A stretch of DNA of 64,000 nucleotides from Cryptomeria japonica (Eukaryota; Streptophyta; Pinopsida; Cupressales; Cupressaceae): contig NC_081412.1 of NCBI RefSeq assembly GCF_030272615.1, forward strand, positions 544,842,370-544,906,369, given 5' to 3'. The first letter of the stretch is position 1, and each line of letters begins with the position of its first letter. Made by a program: the position numbers and the translations under genes. Below, piece after piece: positions 23,987 to 36,299 of this stretch. The notes under the pieces were generated by a model. It saw only the letters and a program-made list of their open reading frames with translations. It ran no database searches and was not told the origin of the DNA.

Positions 23987-26900
23987 TAGTTATCTCATGG
24001 AATGTAAGGGGCTTGAACAGCGGCCCTAGACAAAAGGCTGTTTGGGATTTAGTTAGGAGTCATTCTCCTGATGTTCTCTTCCTTCAGGAGACTAAGGTTT
24101 CTGTGGAATGCATGATGAGTATTGCATCTAAGCTGTGGAGGAATGGTCTATGTCAGTGTATTGGAGCTCAGGGATCTTCGGGGGGTGTGGCATGTCTCTG
24201 GAACCCACAAAAGATCCAACCTGTGTCCTGGATTTCCTTTAAGTCCTCCTTATCCTTGGTTGCTTTGTGCACTGAGTCGGGGGAATCTGTTCTCTTTTCT
24301 AATGTCTACGCTCCTATTGACTTCCAAGGTAAGCTCCTGGTCTGGAATAATATTTTTTTGGTTCGTAGTTTATTTCCTTACTTGCCATGGATTGTTGCTG
24401 GGGACTTTAATGCTATTCTTGATCTAACGAAAAAATGAGGAGGTAATACAAGACTGGATCCTTCTTCTTTCTTGCTCCGAGATAATATCTCAGCACTCAA
24501 TCTCGTGGATATCAAGCCTAGCAATGGCCGCTTCACTTGGAATAATAGAAGGGAGGGTGACAGGTGCATTGCTGAACGCTTAGACCGTTTCATGGTTTCC
24601 TATTTTTGGGTGGGTGGATTCTGGTCTTCCAGTTCTGAAATTTTGGATTGGAGAGGCTCGGATCATTGGCCAATTAAGCTTGTCACTTCTTCAACTCGTC
24701 TGCCTCAGAAGCCGCCTTTTAAGTTCCAGCTTATGTGGCTTCGTGACCTGGACCTCTATGGTTGCGTTGCCGAATGGTGGCAGGTTGGCAGGCTGGCTTT
24801 TGGTACAGCAATGTATGTTTTTGCTAAGCTTCTCCAGTATGTTAAGTATCAGCTCAAGCGGTGGAATCGACAATGCTTCGGAAACATCTACCAGGCAAAA
24901 CAGGAAGCTCAAGTCGAGTTGAATGGCATTACCAGATTGATTAGGGAGGAGGGAGTGTCTGAATACTTGTTACGGGAAGAAGCCAGAGCTTTAAAAGCTT
25001 TGGAGGAATGGGAGTTGAGAGAGGAAATCTTTTGGAAACAGAAAGCTCGGATTGAGTGGCTTAAGGAGGGAGACAAGAACACTGCCTTCTTTTTCAATTC
25101 AGTGAAAGCCAGACAACATGGTAATGCTATTTCATCTCTGGTGACTGATAGGGGAGAGGTTATTTCTTCTACTCAGGGTATCGCTGATGAAGCAGTGCAG
25201 TATTTTGCTTCTTTATTTAGAGAGGAAGCACAGGGAGACTCTGTTGCAGAGGCCCAGGTCCTTTCCTGTATTCCTTCTTTGGTTTCTTTGGAAATGAAAC
25301 AATATCTTATGAGTGTCATAACTTTGGAGGAGTTAGAAAAAATAGTTTTCCAGATGAAAAAAGGTAAGGCTCCTGGTCCAGACGGTTTCCCGATTGAGTT
25401 CTTCCAGGAATTTTGGGACATTATCAAGTTTGATTTATTGGCAGTTGTTCAAGAATCCCAGAAGAATAAGCAAATGCTCCGGGCCCTGAACTCTACCTTC
25501 TTGGCACTCATTCCCAAGGGGGAGGGGGCTAACCGGTTAAGTCAATTTCACCCTATTTCTCTTTGCAACGTAACTTATAAAATTATATCTAAATTGATAA
25601 CTGAAAGGTTGAAAAAGGGGCTTACTGTGCTAATCTCCGAAGAGAAAAGTGGCTTTGTGGAAGGTCGTCAGATTTTGGATGGGGTGGTGGTGGCTACTGA
25701 GACTATCCATTCCATGGCCAGCTCTAAAGCCAAAGCTATGTTCATCAAGCTGGATATGGCCAAGGCGTATGACAGAATTCGTTGGTCCTTCCTGCAGAAG
25801 GTCTTGAGTGCCTTTGGTTTTGAGGAGGAATGGATTTGTTGGGTTATGAGTTGTGTGGGGTCGACTTCCTTCTCAGTTTTGATTAATGGGGAGCACTCCA
25901 ACCTCTTTGGGGCCTCTCGGGGTTTGCGGCAGGGTGACCCTCTTTCTCCTTACCTGTTTCTTCTTTTGGTGGAAGGTCTGGGTCGGTTGATTAAAAGGAA
26001 TGTTGAAGGAGGCTTTATTCAGGGCTGGCAGTGGGGAGGGGGTATTCCTGTTCAATCTCACCTACAGTTTGTGGATGATACAGCTTTGATGGGTTTGGCT
26101 ACTATTAGGGAGGCTTCTAACATGCGCAGAGCGCTAGATGTCTACCTTGCTGCTTCTGGTCAATTAATTAATGAGGGCAAGTCTTCAATTTTTTTCTTCA
26201 ACACTCCGCCTTCAATTCAACGAAGAATTGCCCATATTCTCAGGTTCCAAATTGGAAGTCTTCCTTTGCTATACCTTGGGATCCCCATCTCTACTGGCTG
26301 GCAGTCTAGGGATTCCTGGCAGGTCATTCTGGATAAGTTCAATGTCAAAGTGAACCACTGGACTCATCGTTGGCTGTCCTTTGCTGGTCGGGTCCAGTTA
26401 CTTCAATCTGTGGTACAGGCTCTTCCCCTCTACAGATGTTTGATTCAGGTGGCGCCGATGAGCTTTGTTAAGAGCCTTGATTCTTTAGCCAGACAGTTTT
26501 TATGGGCTGGTAATTTGTCATCAACTAAGTGGAGCCTTATTAAGTGGGAGACTGTTTGTAGTCCTAAAAGATTTGGTGGTCTTGGATTACGTCAATCTTT
26601 GCTTTCTGGTATTGCTCTGGCAGCTAAATTGTATTGGCGATGGTGTGTGGAACAGGATCGGGTGTGGGCTAGGATCTTGTCTCACAAGTATTTTTTTGGG
26701 ATCCCCCAGCGTGATATCCCTTGATATAGCTTGGCAGGGAAAGGTTCGACGATTTGGAATACTCTCAAGAAGGGGGTGGCGCTCATTAAGGGTGGTTTCT
26801 TCTGGATTTGTAAGAGTGGGACAGAGGCACAGTTCTGGCATGACTCCTAGGATGGCTACCCCCCCATAGTTTCCCAATATCCTCACTTGAGTATATTGGC

Positions 26901-28284
26901 CCAGAGGTTTTGCGAAGCTGGTTGGACTAGGGTGTGTGACTTCAAGTCATTTTCCCTTCAAGGGCAGGTAGTGGAAGCAAGATGGAAGACTTCAAGGGAG
27001 TGGCCTATTCTTGGGTTGGAAGTTGAGTGTGCTGAGCTTCATAACATCCTTTCGGGTCGTAGCTGTAGCGCCCTGATGGATAGTGATGTGTTGGCCTGGT
27101 CCCCTAATCCCAAAGGTACTTACACTGTGTCTTCTGGTTATCAGGCGCTGCTCTCTCAACAATTTGCTGGTGGGGAAGTCCATTGGTGGAAGAGAGTCTG
27201 GAATAATTTCTCTTGGCCAAAATGTAATTGCTTTTCTTGGACTTTGGCTTAGAATAGATGCTTGACCTGGGACAATATTCAGAAGAGGGGTTTTGTTGGC
27301 CCTTCTAGGTGTGTTCTATGTGGTGGGGGGGAGGAAGATTCTCCACATTTATTCTTTCGCTGCCCATTCACATTGCAACTATGGCACTTCTGGTGGGATG
27401 CCTGGAAGAGTCAGTGCTTTCATGCATCCTCCCTAGCTGAGTTTTGGATGAGACTGGGAAGGCCCCCTTCCTCGGCTCCCTTCTTGCAGGATGTCTGGTA
27501 TGCTGGCCCTATCTTTTTGCTATGACAAGTTTGGTTGGAAAGGAATCGTAGAATCTTTCGGGGTGAACAATTGGGGATTCAACAGGTTTGGACTAGAATT
27601 ATGGGAATGGTCCAGGAAACTGTGACAGCTAAGAGTGAGATTATTTTGCCAATGGAGGAAGGTGATGCGGAGATAGTTAATAGGTTTGGTATACAGGGGA
27701 TATCTCCAGCCTCAGCTTGCGCCAGGAGAGGTAGGCGTGTGAAACATAGAGTTCAAAGGATGGGGAAATGGCTCCCCCCTCCTGCTAGCTTTCTGAAAAT
27801 TAACACGGATGGTTCTTCTAAGGGTAATCCAGGCCCAGCTGGGATTGGTGGGATTGGTAGGGATTCTTCTGGATCTGTGGTCTTTATCTTCTCGGCTAAT
27901 GAGGGGGTGCAGACTGTTAATAGGATGGAAGGCTTGGCTATCCTATATGCTTTGAAGAGAGCTTATGCCCTAGGGTGGCGGAAGGTGATCTGTGAAGCTG
28001 ACTCTCAAATTCTGGTTAATTTGCTCCTTCAGAGGAAGATGTCTGAGGTTAGTTGGCAACTATATGTGTTAGTACAACAGATATTACAGGTTAGCTCTGT
28101 AATGGATTCGGTGTCGTTTACCCATATTCCAAGGGAATGGAATAGGGCAGCTGATTGTCTGGCTAAATGGGCATCAGAAGATGTTGATGACCGGAGGATT
28201 GATGAGTGGGAGCAGTTGCCCTATGAGCTATGTCAGGATTTGGAGAAGATTCTTGTTGAAGATGAAAGTGGTGTTGGGGAATGA
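23983..28284 (+). pseudogene. LINE 1 ORF2: endonuclease, reverse transcriptase, zinc finger, RNase H
   Basis: ORF2 nicks the target and copies the element RNA onto the cut end. Domains in order: apurinic-type endonuclease, residues 1-230 (ISWNVRGLN, FLQETK, VAGDFNAIL, SDHWP); reverse transcriptase, about 440-720 (KGKAPGPDGFPIEFF, IKLDMAKAYDRI, RGLRQGDPLSPYLF, catalytic FVDD at residue 696); a zf-RVT region with RCVLCGGGEEDSPHLFFRCP near 1110; and an RNase H of RVT_3 type from about 1270 (INTDGSSKGNPGPAG, an acidic EGLAIL, ADSQ and REWNRAADCLAKWA). The frame is single over 1433 codons with five stops: TGA 24436, TGA 26722, TAG 26848, TAG 27250 and TGA 27523. At each the family usually has tryptophan. 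Confidence 0.93.
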
Positions 28285-28399
28285 AGTTCTCGTTCTTGTT
28301 CTTTCTGTAATCTCTTGTAGTACCTGGGGCTTTGGCCCTTTGCTGTTTTGTACTCAGCTTTTCTAAATTTCAATAAAGTTTTTACCCCTATTTTTCAAA

Positions 28400-28415
28400 A
28401 AATTGATATCTAATT
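28400..28415. repeat. Right target-site duplication of LINE 1
   Basis: AAATTGATATCTAATT, directly after a short A-rich tail, identical to 22216-22231. Confidence 0.9.
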
Positions 28416-31400
28416 CTCAAAACACTAGCACTAAAAAAAACTTGATTCCTAATAACCCTAAGGAAGACCCATAGGATAACCCTCATACTCCTCTAATAAA
28501 CCCTCCACAAAACTCACAAGACAATTTATTATGCCATCTAGCACAAAACAGAGCCACTATTTCTCGGTTAGTATCTACATCGAAGACCTCAAAACACCAA
28601 CATGATGCATTAGTTGCCACAACCTTAGAATAAATGGTGACAAGTGTTGACAAATTTTCCAAACAAGTAAATAATTGGAAAACATAGAGGGATTCATGTC
28701 ATTCATCTTGCAAAGAACTCAACCCTACATTCTAAAAATAAACATATACAACTCATGTATCGTTTCAATACGATCAATTTTAGAGGGTGGAAATTTTAAG
28801 CTAGAAAAGATATACATCTTACACTCACATGATCACATTGGCATGTCTTGCTCTCATGTCCTGCAAGTACAATGGTACCATATAATTGATACATCTTATG
28901 TCTAATACCTTACATGATCTTATTGCGCCACATAGAATATTACTATAAGATCATGATATATGTCTGTTATCTTACATGAACTTAGATATTGTATTATTTA
29001 TGAAAACTTTGGTAATAAAGACAATGAACATTGGAAAATAAATATGTTCGTAAAGAAAAAATGGAAATGCTCAACATATCTATATTTTTTGAAAATTATT
29101 TTGGTAAAAATGAATGGACCATAGATTTAAGTTCTACATAACATATTTTTCACATGAAGAATCAACTTGAGTTGCTACATAAATGTGAGAAAAATGTGTG
29201 TTTTGGGCAATAATAGTGTTCTATAATTAAAAAGAATTGGAGACACTAAAGTTAAAAATAGAATGTTTAAAAATAATTTATAGTTTGGTTCCAAAATTAG
29301 AAATAAATTTATTCTCTTTTAAAATAACAAATAAAGTCTATACATTTGAAGTCTATATGATGATAAACTAGTTGATTAGGGATACTATTCAAAAATTGAA
29401 ATGCTTTGGTTTATAAAGTTTGTAATAGCTTATATAAATTTTCCAAGTTCATGGATACATAATCCCTTTCATTTATTGTTGACAATTCAACACATCCTAT
29501 GTGTAATGTGATATATACTATTTTTAAAATGCACTACAAGATCATCCTCATACAACTAGGATAATTTAATCCTTTAATACTTTGATTAGTAGGAAAAATT
29601 GATCTAACAAAAGAAATTATGTCAAATTGATAGGATACTTGGTCCTCCTTGTTGATGATAAGTATGGCATGGATTTTAGGTGAAAGGAGAGTTTTACCCA
29701 TATGGAATGCATAAATATTTCACTCTCCCCCCAAAAAATTCAAGGAATTTGAAATGAGATTTAGAAAATCAATTTTTAAATGTGGATGGAAGATCATAGA
29801 TTTATGTTGGTTGAATATTTTTTTATAATTTTAAATTTTGTAGGCTTGTCAACTTGAAAGGCACTTTTACTGATGTGACAACAATCAGATTTATAATATC
29901 ATTCCTCCAACATTTTGCAATATTGGTGAGGTTGAGGATCGTTAGAAATGGTTACTTCTATGTCTAAATGAGGGAACTTGATGCATCAACAAAAGGCGGA
30001 TTGGACACCATCCATAACATATATCCATGGCTAGGCAAGAAGGATATTATATAAGAGATCAAGATCAATGACAAGGACACTAAGGGCATGTAGTTATTAA
30101 ATAGATTTTGTAATTTGTTTCATTATAATGAAATATAATTTATGTGATTCAAATATTTTCATTAGAAAACATTATTAATATATTTTATAAAAAGGTTAGT
30201 ATATAATATGAAGATAAATTTATTGGTATAGATTATAACTAAGCTTATATAATACCTATTACAAGTTCATCTAAATATTATTAAATAGTAATATCCAATC
30301 ATGCACATTATCTATTTCTATTAAGTCCTCTAAATTGTTAATAGCTTTGTTGAAATTCTTAATAAACACAAAACACCCTTTAAAATTAGTAGATTTTATA
30401 TGGAACACAATGGTTTAATATTATTGTGATAATCTTGTTTTTCTTTGAACTCTTAATATGATTTTTGTGTATATTCAAAAAATTTAACACAAATAATAAG
30501 GACATTCTTATCAGCCATCCAATAATATTGTTATTTACTTTTGTTATAATTAATCTTATATAAAAAAATATTACAATTTCATTTTAATATAAAAATTAAA
30601 AATTAAAAGATTACATTTAGTTACCACTATTATGCTTGTTTTCTATTTGATTGTGAGGACTAACACTCTGATTGGAAAAGAAAAAAAGAGTAGAAATGCT
30701 CTCATAACATTCAAATGATTTTTTAATGAAAATCTTATATAACCAAGAAAATAAATGTGTTATAAATCTGTATAAATAGTTATTTATCAAAAACAATTAC
30801 TGAACAAGTTTGATGAGCTACAATCATGGGTCAAAGAAAATAGAAGCTCACAACTGCATTCATTAGGATGAATTCTTCTTAGTAGAAGCAAACCAATACC
30901 CTTATACTCCAATAGCAAGTTCTAGTATAGGAATGTTCATTCAAGCATTGCCCTATAGATCTATTGTTCCATCTTTCACATAAATTATAAAGGAATATCA
31001 ATTATTACTGAATTTTGAATATTATATTATTAATATTTTGTTAAAACTTCCTATGATGGACAATACTTTTATTTTCATGGGAACAAATAAAAACCCATCT
31101 ATTAATTTAAAAATATAAGATTGGTTCATAGAAAAGCATAATAAATATTACCGAACCCAAAGTAATGGAGATAAATACTCTGCAACTATTGATGGCATTT
31201 GCAATAAAAATGTAAATTAATGAAGACAGTATTCATAGCTGAGACGACATAGACATATTCAAATTATCTGATTCTTGATGCAAAGATTCTTTGTGTGTAA
31301 CTGGTGATGATGTTTCAATGAAGATCAGACGTAGAAGCACGTGTTCACACAGTTTGAGGCAGCCAAGATGCGTGGGCAGAAGCAACAGGCACTTATTCCT

Positions 31401-31644
31401 ACTTTTTACTGGATTGGGCAGGGACTGCAATTTCAAACTCAACCATCACAGTTGGATTAGGTGGGAATGCAATTTCAAAATTGCATTTCAAACAAAACTA
31501 TCGCAATGACTGTCATGGTGGAGAGTCAGAGGACAGTTGAAGGAGAGCTACAAAAAATAGAACAGGGAAACAAAATGTTAAGAGGACCCACATGAGACAC
31601 CTAAGCAGTCAAAGCTTAGCGTGTGCTCTTTAAGGGTGGCCGTA
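28416..31644. other. AT-rich intergenic stretch, nothing recognised
   Basis: More than 3 kb of AT-rich DNA between LINE 1 and the second GLR fragment. No reading frame, terminal repeat or RNA gene could be supported on either strand. Confidence 0.45.
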
Positions 31645-32220
31645 GGTAACAACACCTCCTCTACCCACCATAATCATATTTTTAAAGGAATATATCTGAA
31701 TACCAATGGGTTGCTGTGTAATGAATATTGCAGCGTTGGAACTGATTAGAAAAGGATGTGCAAGCATAGTTCGCCCACAAACATCTGTGGTGGCTGCGTT
31801 CGTTGTGTATTTGGGAGTTGCAGCGCATGTTCCAATTGTAACATTCGTTGCAACGAATCCCTCTTCTCCATGCATCGATATCCTTACTTCATTCGTATGG
31901 TACCCAATGATAAATTGCAAATGAGAGCAATAGCAAAGCTGATACAAAACTATAGGTGGAGGGATGTGGCGCTTGTGTATGTGGATGATGATATGGGAAG
32001 AGTGGCCATCCATGCCTTAGAGGATGCCTTAAGAGGTGTTAAGGCAAGAATTGTTTTCACAGCTGCAGTCTCTCCCCAGGCGGATACCTCTGCAATCAGA
32101 AGTATTGCTGAGGGTACAGGCTTCTGAGATTATAGGCTTTTGTATTGATGTGTTCAAATCGGTGCTCAAAAGTTGGATTATGAATTGCCCTACGAATTGA
32201 TACCTTATTGATACCTTATG
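31645..32220 (+). pseudogene. GLR exon 2 fragment (copy B, 3' piece) with large internal deletion
   Basis: Begins with GLR intron 1 sequence (GGTAACAACAC), then exon 2 from 31734: ALELIRKGCASIVRPQTS, AAHVPIVTF, YPYFIRMVPNDK, RWRDVALVYVDDDMGR. A one-base loss near 31862 shifts the frame. After about 32105 the sequence jumps to the S1 lobe region (GFCIDVFKSVL), so roughly 0.8 kb of exon 2 is missing relative to copy C. The piece ends where a Copia LTR starts at 32221. It is visibly more diverged than copies A and C are from each other. It may be the downstream half of the exon 1 fragment at 17790 or a separate relic. Confidence 0.87.
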
Positions 32221-33031
32221 TGTTGGACCTATATTGGGTCCCAGTTGATCTAAGTTATGGATCGACTTTAATGTAAAGTGTGGATAGGATCTATTGATGT
32301 ATTTACGGGATGCCTTATGTGCTATATATTATTTGTTTGGTCTTAGGCCAACATGGTTTATAATTACGTAATTGGTTTATTGTCTAGCGGCCAACCTGAT
32401 TGTTTATGGTCCAGGGTTTGTATATATGGATGTAAGATCTCATTGTAGATCATCATGGTTATTGTTAGAGGTCATGATCAAGAAATTTAATGTGCGAATA
32501 ATATAATATCATTCAGACAGAGGAGTTGGTTGATCATTGGAGATAGAATTGGGTTTGTGTAAGAAGATTTAGTCCTCCGGTATTGAGCTTAACTAGAACT
32601 ATACTCAAGCATAGGAGATGCTATCTTGTGCAGTTCAACACTTCTTCGGATTGTAGTCTGAATTTCTATGTAGTCGGTGAGGCTCCTTTTGTGATGAGCA
32701 ATGTGCTCTAGGTTGTTGGCCTTCCTGCAAGTGCAAGTCCCTAAATTGTAATTCACATACTTACTATAGAAGTATTATCTAACTGTAGGTAGGCTTCTCA
32801 CCATGGTTTTTCCCTTTACTTTGTTTTCCATGTAAAAATCTTCATGTTATGTAGATGACTTTTATTCTATGATTATTATTTATGCTTAATTGGTTTATAT
32901 GCTATTCCGTTATTAATGTTTTGGGTTCCGGTATTAAATTTTAAAATGCTAATGGTTCCAGTAATATGTGATAACTGATTCACCCTCCCCCACCCTCTTA
33001 GTTGTCTTCTGGTTATTTGAACTATCTAACA
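32221..33031 (+). repeat. 5' LTR of Copia relic
   Basis: An 811-bp sequence bounded by TG and CA, followed by the tRNA-Met-type primer site. Its last 20 or so bases recur near 34330-34349. Confidence 0.75.
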
Positions 33032-34349
33032 ATTGGTATCAGACCTTTGGTCCTCTATGTAGAAAGCTTAACCGCTTAAGGAATATCTTATGGTGACTAA
33101 CAGTTCAAGTTCATCCAATTCTTCTGGAGCTATCTTTCAAAGGGATATTCCAAGCCTTGATGGAACAAATTACACAGTATGTAAGATTCTAATAGAGACT
33201 CATCTGAGATGTCTTGGCAAGGAAATTTGGGAGATCAAACAGAATGGTGTCACACCCTATAATCTGGGATCTTGCAATCCTCCTCCGGCAAACCTGGACA
33301 AGGAGCTTGAGAATTATTGTAGAGCAAGAGAAGCCCCCTTGTGTGCACTTTTTGATCAGCAAATAATAGGATTAACTGAAAAATCATCTAGAAAGGTTAT
33401 ATGGGATAAGTTGGAGACTCTTAATGAAGGTGACCCTACAATGAAGATTGTTAAACTTGATGGTTACCGGGTGAAATATGAAAACATGAAGATGGAAGAA
33501 GATGAAAGGATCATTGCATTCATAGAAAGGGTAAATGAGATTGTTATGGGAATTCAATATTGTGGTGGAACTCTAAGCGAAGATGAAATTGTTTCTAAAG
33601 TCCTGAGAGCCCTACCACCATCTTACAAAATGAAGGCTAATGCTATTAATGAGTTGAGAATAATGGCTAATGCGTCGGTCAACAGAGATATTTTGGTTGG
33701 GAAACTATCTGCTTTTGAGTTTGAATAATTTGGACCTTCTGGAGCTATGAAGACTGGACTTTCTTTTTATGCATCTATGTCTATAATCGGTAAGCAAGAT
33801 TGGAAAGCTTTGTATAAAAAGGAATTGGGAGATATGAAGAGAGAAGATGATGTGTTTGAGCAACTTGAAGCACTATTTTCTAGAAGAGTACCTAAAAGAC
33901 CGGTAGGAAGTAAGAATGAAGGAAAAGAACCTTTTAAATGTTTTGCATGTAATAAGATTGGTCATCTTGCATCTAGATGTCCTGAAAGAAATTCAAGATT
34001 TAAAGAAAGAGTTAGAAGATCATTTAAGCCTAAGCCTGGATATCAGAACAAGTATAAATACAAGAAAAACAAAGACAAATCATGCTACATAGTGGATGAG
34101 GAAGGCATTACTGATTCTGATGATGAACCACCAAAAGACTCTGCTAGTGGATTTGGAAATGGGAAGGAATGGGTGTTCCTGGCTATCAAGGAAGATGATC
34201 CAGCATTGGAAGAGAATGTACCTAAAGAGAAGGCACTTGCTGCTAAAATTGAAGACAAGGATGAATGAATATTTGACAGCAGTTGTTCACATCATATGAC
34301 TGGAGATAAAGGGAAGTTTTTGTATTTTGGTTATTTGAACTGTCTAACA
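32221..34349 (+). mobile_element. Ty1/Copia relic: 5' LTR, gag, pol start, LTR tip
   Basis: The 5' LTR (32221-33031) starts TGTTGG and ends CTAACA. A TGGTATCAGACC primer site for initiator tRNA-Met follows at 33034. The gag region spans about 33.09-34.27 kb, with a UBN2-type gag (FQRDIPSLDGTNYTVCKILI) and a zinc knuckle (CFACNKIGHLASRC). The start of pol follows (an F-D-S-x-C-S-H-H-M-T-G type motif). The element then jumps to a short LTR-end match (GGTTATTTGAACTGTCTAACA) ending at 34349. Most of pol and of the right LTR is missing. The left end sits inside the GLR exon 2 fragment; the right flank is unrelated. It is broken. Confidence 0.85.
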
Positions 34350-34352
34350 AAG

Positions 34353-34760
34353 TCTCCCCATGAATCCCATTGTGATAAGTTTATCGATGACCTTGATGGA
34401 CTTCACTTGATCTAAACATTTCAGAAGCAAACCATCAATGTTTCTTCATACTAATCGGTCTTCAATTAATAAATACCTTTGTGATACCAATTTGAATGTT
34501 TTTGTTTCCATGATAGTGATCCTTAGGAAATAACTCATGTTTTCCAAAGGAAAAATAATATACCAATACCATGGATAATTCTTCAAGTGGAAAGGAAGAG
34601 TCATTGAATTAGATTCCATTAACTTGCACTTTTACTAGATCCAAGTTTGTATTTTTCATCAACATAGTAAGGCCTTTAACCTTTACTAGTATTATATCTT
34701 CATCTCATTTCATACTCTTACATTGTATTGAACCATATACACAATTTTTTTGTATATTTT
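34353..34760 (-). mobile_element. Ty3 integrase scrap
   Basis: The minus strand resembles the zinc-binding N-terminal part of a Ty3-type integrase and the segment before it (GLLLKCLDQVKSIKVID). It lies between the Copia relic and the Tat LTR with no terminal repeats of its own. It is broken and probably old. Confidence 0.5.
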
Positions 34761-34794
34761 TTGAGCAAATATTTCCCTTACAAATAGTAATAGG

Positions 34795-36189
34795 TGTAGA
34801 CGTATAAAAATGACCATATTCCTAAAATGAATATTTTATGTTCAATCCTCTATTTAGTTAAATCTAATTTAATTAAATTGCCTACATTCTTCTATTTTAT
34901 TAAGTAAATTATTCAATTTACTTAGTTAAATTCACTTATGTCATTTAATTGAATAAATCATTTATTCAATTAAACCCCTTCTCTCTAGTTTTAATTAAAT
35001 TTATATTTAATTAATAGTTTACCCCAAATTGAATTTATTCAATTTTCCAAATTGCAATCAAAGTGAAATAAAACATTTTATTTTAATTAAATCCTTTTAT
35101 TCCTCATCCACTTGCAAAATCCTACATCTCCCACTTGCCTCCTAAACCCCTTTCTAGACTCTTCTAATCACTTTTAAATTAACCTAACCCATTTCTTAAA
35201 TATTGTCACATGCCTAAGCAAGGGGAAGTCACTTCTCAAACCCTCAAAGTCTTTGAAAACCATTAAAGGCTTCAGCAACTTAACTTTGAAAGTCTTCCAA
35301 ACCATTAATGGTTAACTCAACCCTCCAGCATGATTAGAGACTTTCTCTAAACTTAACCCTCATCTAACCCAAGGGTCTCATCAATCATTCATTGCTTTGA
35401 CCATGGTTATCCCTTTAGCCCTTGCACAAGAGTTTATCCTTTGGGTAAAAGCTTTATCCAATGGATAATCTTAACCTAACCTTAACCCTTACCCCCTAGG
35501 GTAACCATGAGGTCTTCTCAAGCATTTAATGTTTCCTACCTCTCCTCTCAACTGGTCTTATGTTGACAATTGTCACTATTTCATTAGTGAAAATTATAAA
35601 CATGGATTGCCAACTTTCCAACTTGACCCTTGATTAACTCTTTCAATCCTGGCCATCCATTGCCCTATTTTCACTATAAATAGAGCTCTCCTTCCTCCAT
35701 TTTGAGGGTCCATGCAAACTTTTAGTATCTCATTTATGCTCATATTTCATCAATACATCTAGCCTCTTTTTGTATTAAGAATTAATCTAGAATAGCATTT
35801 TAGAGTATTTCTATTATCAATAGCTTAGAACATCAACTAGTATATCATGTTAGGATAGTATTTCTACTAATCTTGTCATCTTATAATCTAGTTTACTTCT
35901 TTTATAGAAGCATGCATAGCTAGGATGCATTTCATGGCAAATTTAATCTAAAACATCCCTCGTTCTTGCATTTGTCATCCCTAAGCCACTTTGCTCAGTG
36001 ATCTGAGAGCAAAGACATTCGCTTGAGGGACCTTGTGAGATAGAGAACCATGGAACCAACCTTGAGAATTTGAGTCATTCTTCATGACTCCATAACTTGC
36101 ACCAAGAAGTCCTGTGGGTGTGTGAGCAAGCCTCTTTAAGACCACTTTTTCACATTTTGAGTTTCATAGACCTGCTTTTCCTGCACACA
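34795..36189 (+). repeat. Probable 5' LTR of Tat-type element
   Basis: The right end is fixed by the primer site a few bases beyond CACACA. The left end (TGTAGAC) is chosen from the usual TG start and the change of sequence character. With no second LTR in the window it is not confirmed. Confidence 0.55.
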
Positions 36190-36299
36190 TTTTTGGTGCC
36201 CACCGTGGGGCTCAAGCCCACGACCCCATTAATCAAATTAGTTTTCAAAAATAAGCACTTTTGCAAGTACACAGGAAATAGGAATCAACGCGTGAAGAA

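Larger units (their letters stand above)
22232..28399 (+). mobile_element. Complete L1-type LINE (LINE 1)
   Basis: A full-length non-LTR retrotransposon of about 6.2 kb, clearly more GC-rich than its surroundings. Order: 5' UTR (22232-22555), ORF1, ORF2 and a 3' UTR of about 115 bases with AATAAA at 28372-28377 and a short A tail. The 16-bp perfect target duplication and the lack of any frameshift in either ORF indicate a young insertion. ORF1 and ORF2 are disabled only by single-codon stops, seven in total. Confidence 0.95.

Noticed and set aside
24122-26869. Several short frames on both strands inside LINE 1
   Set aside because: All overlap the ORF2 frame, which carries the recognisable domains.
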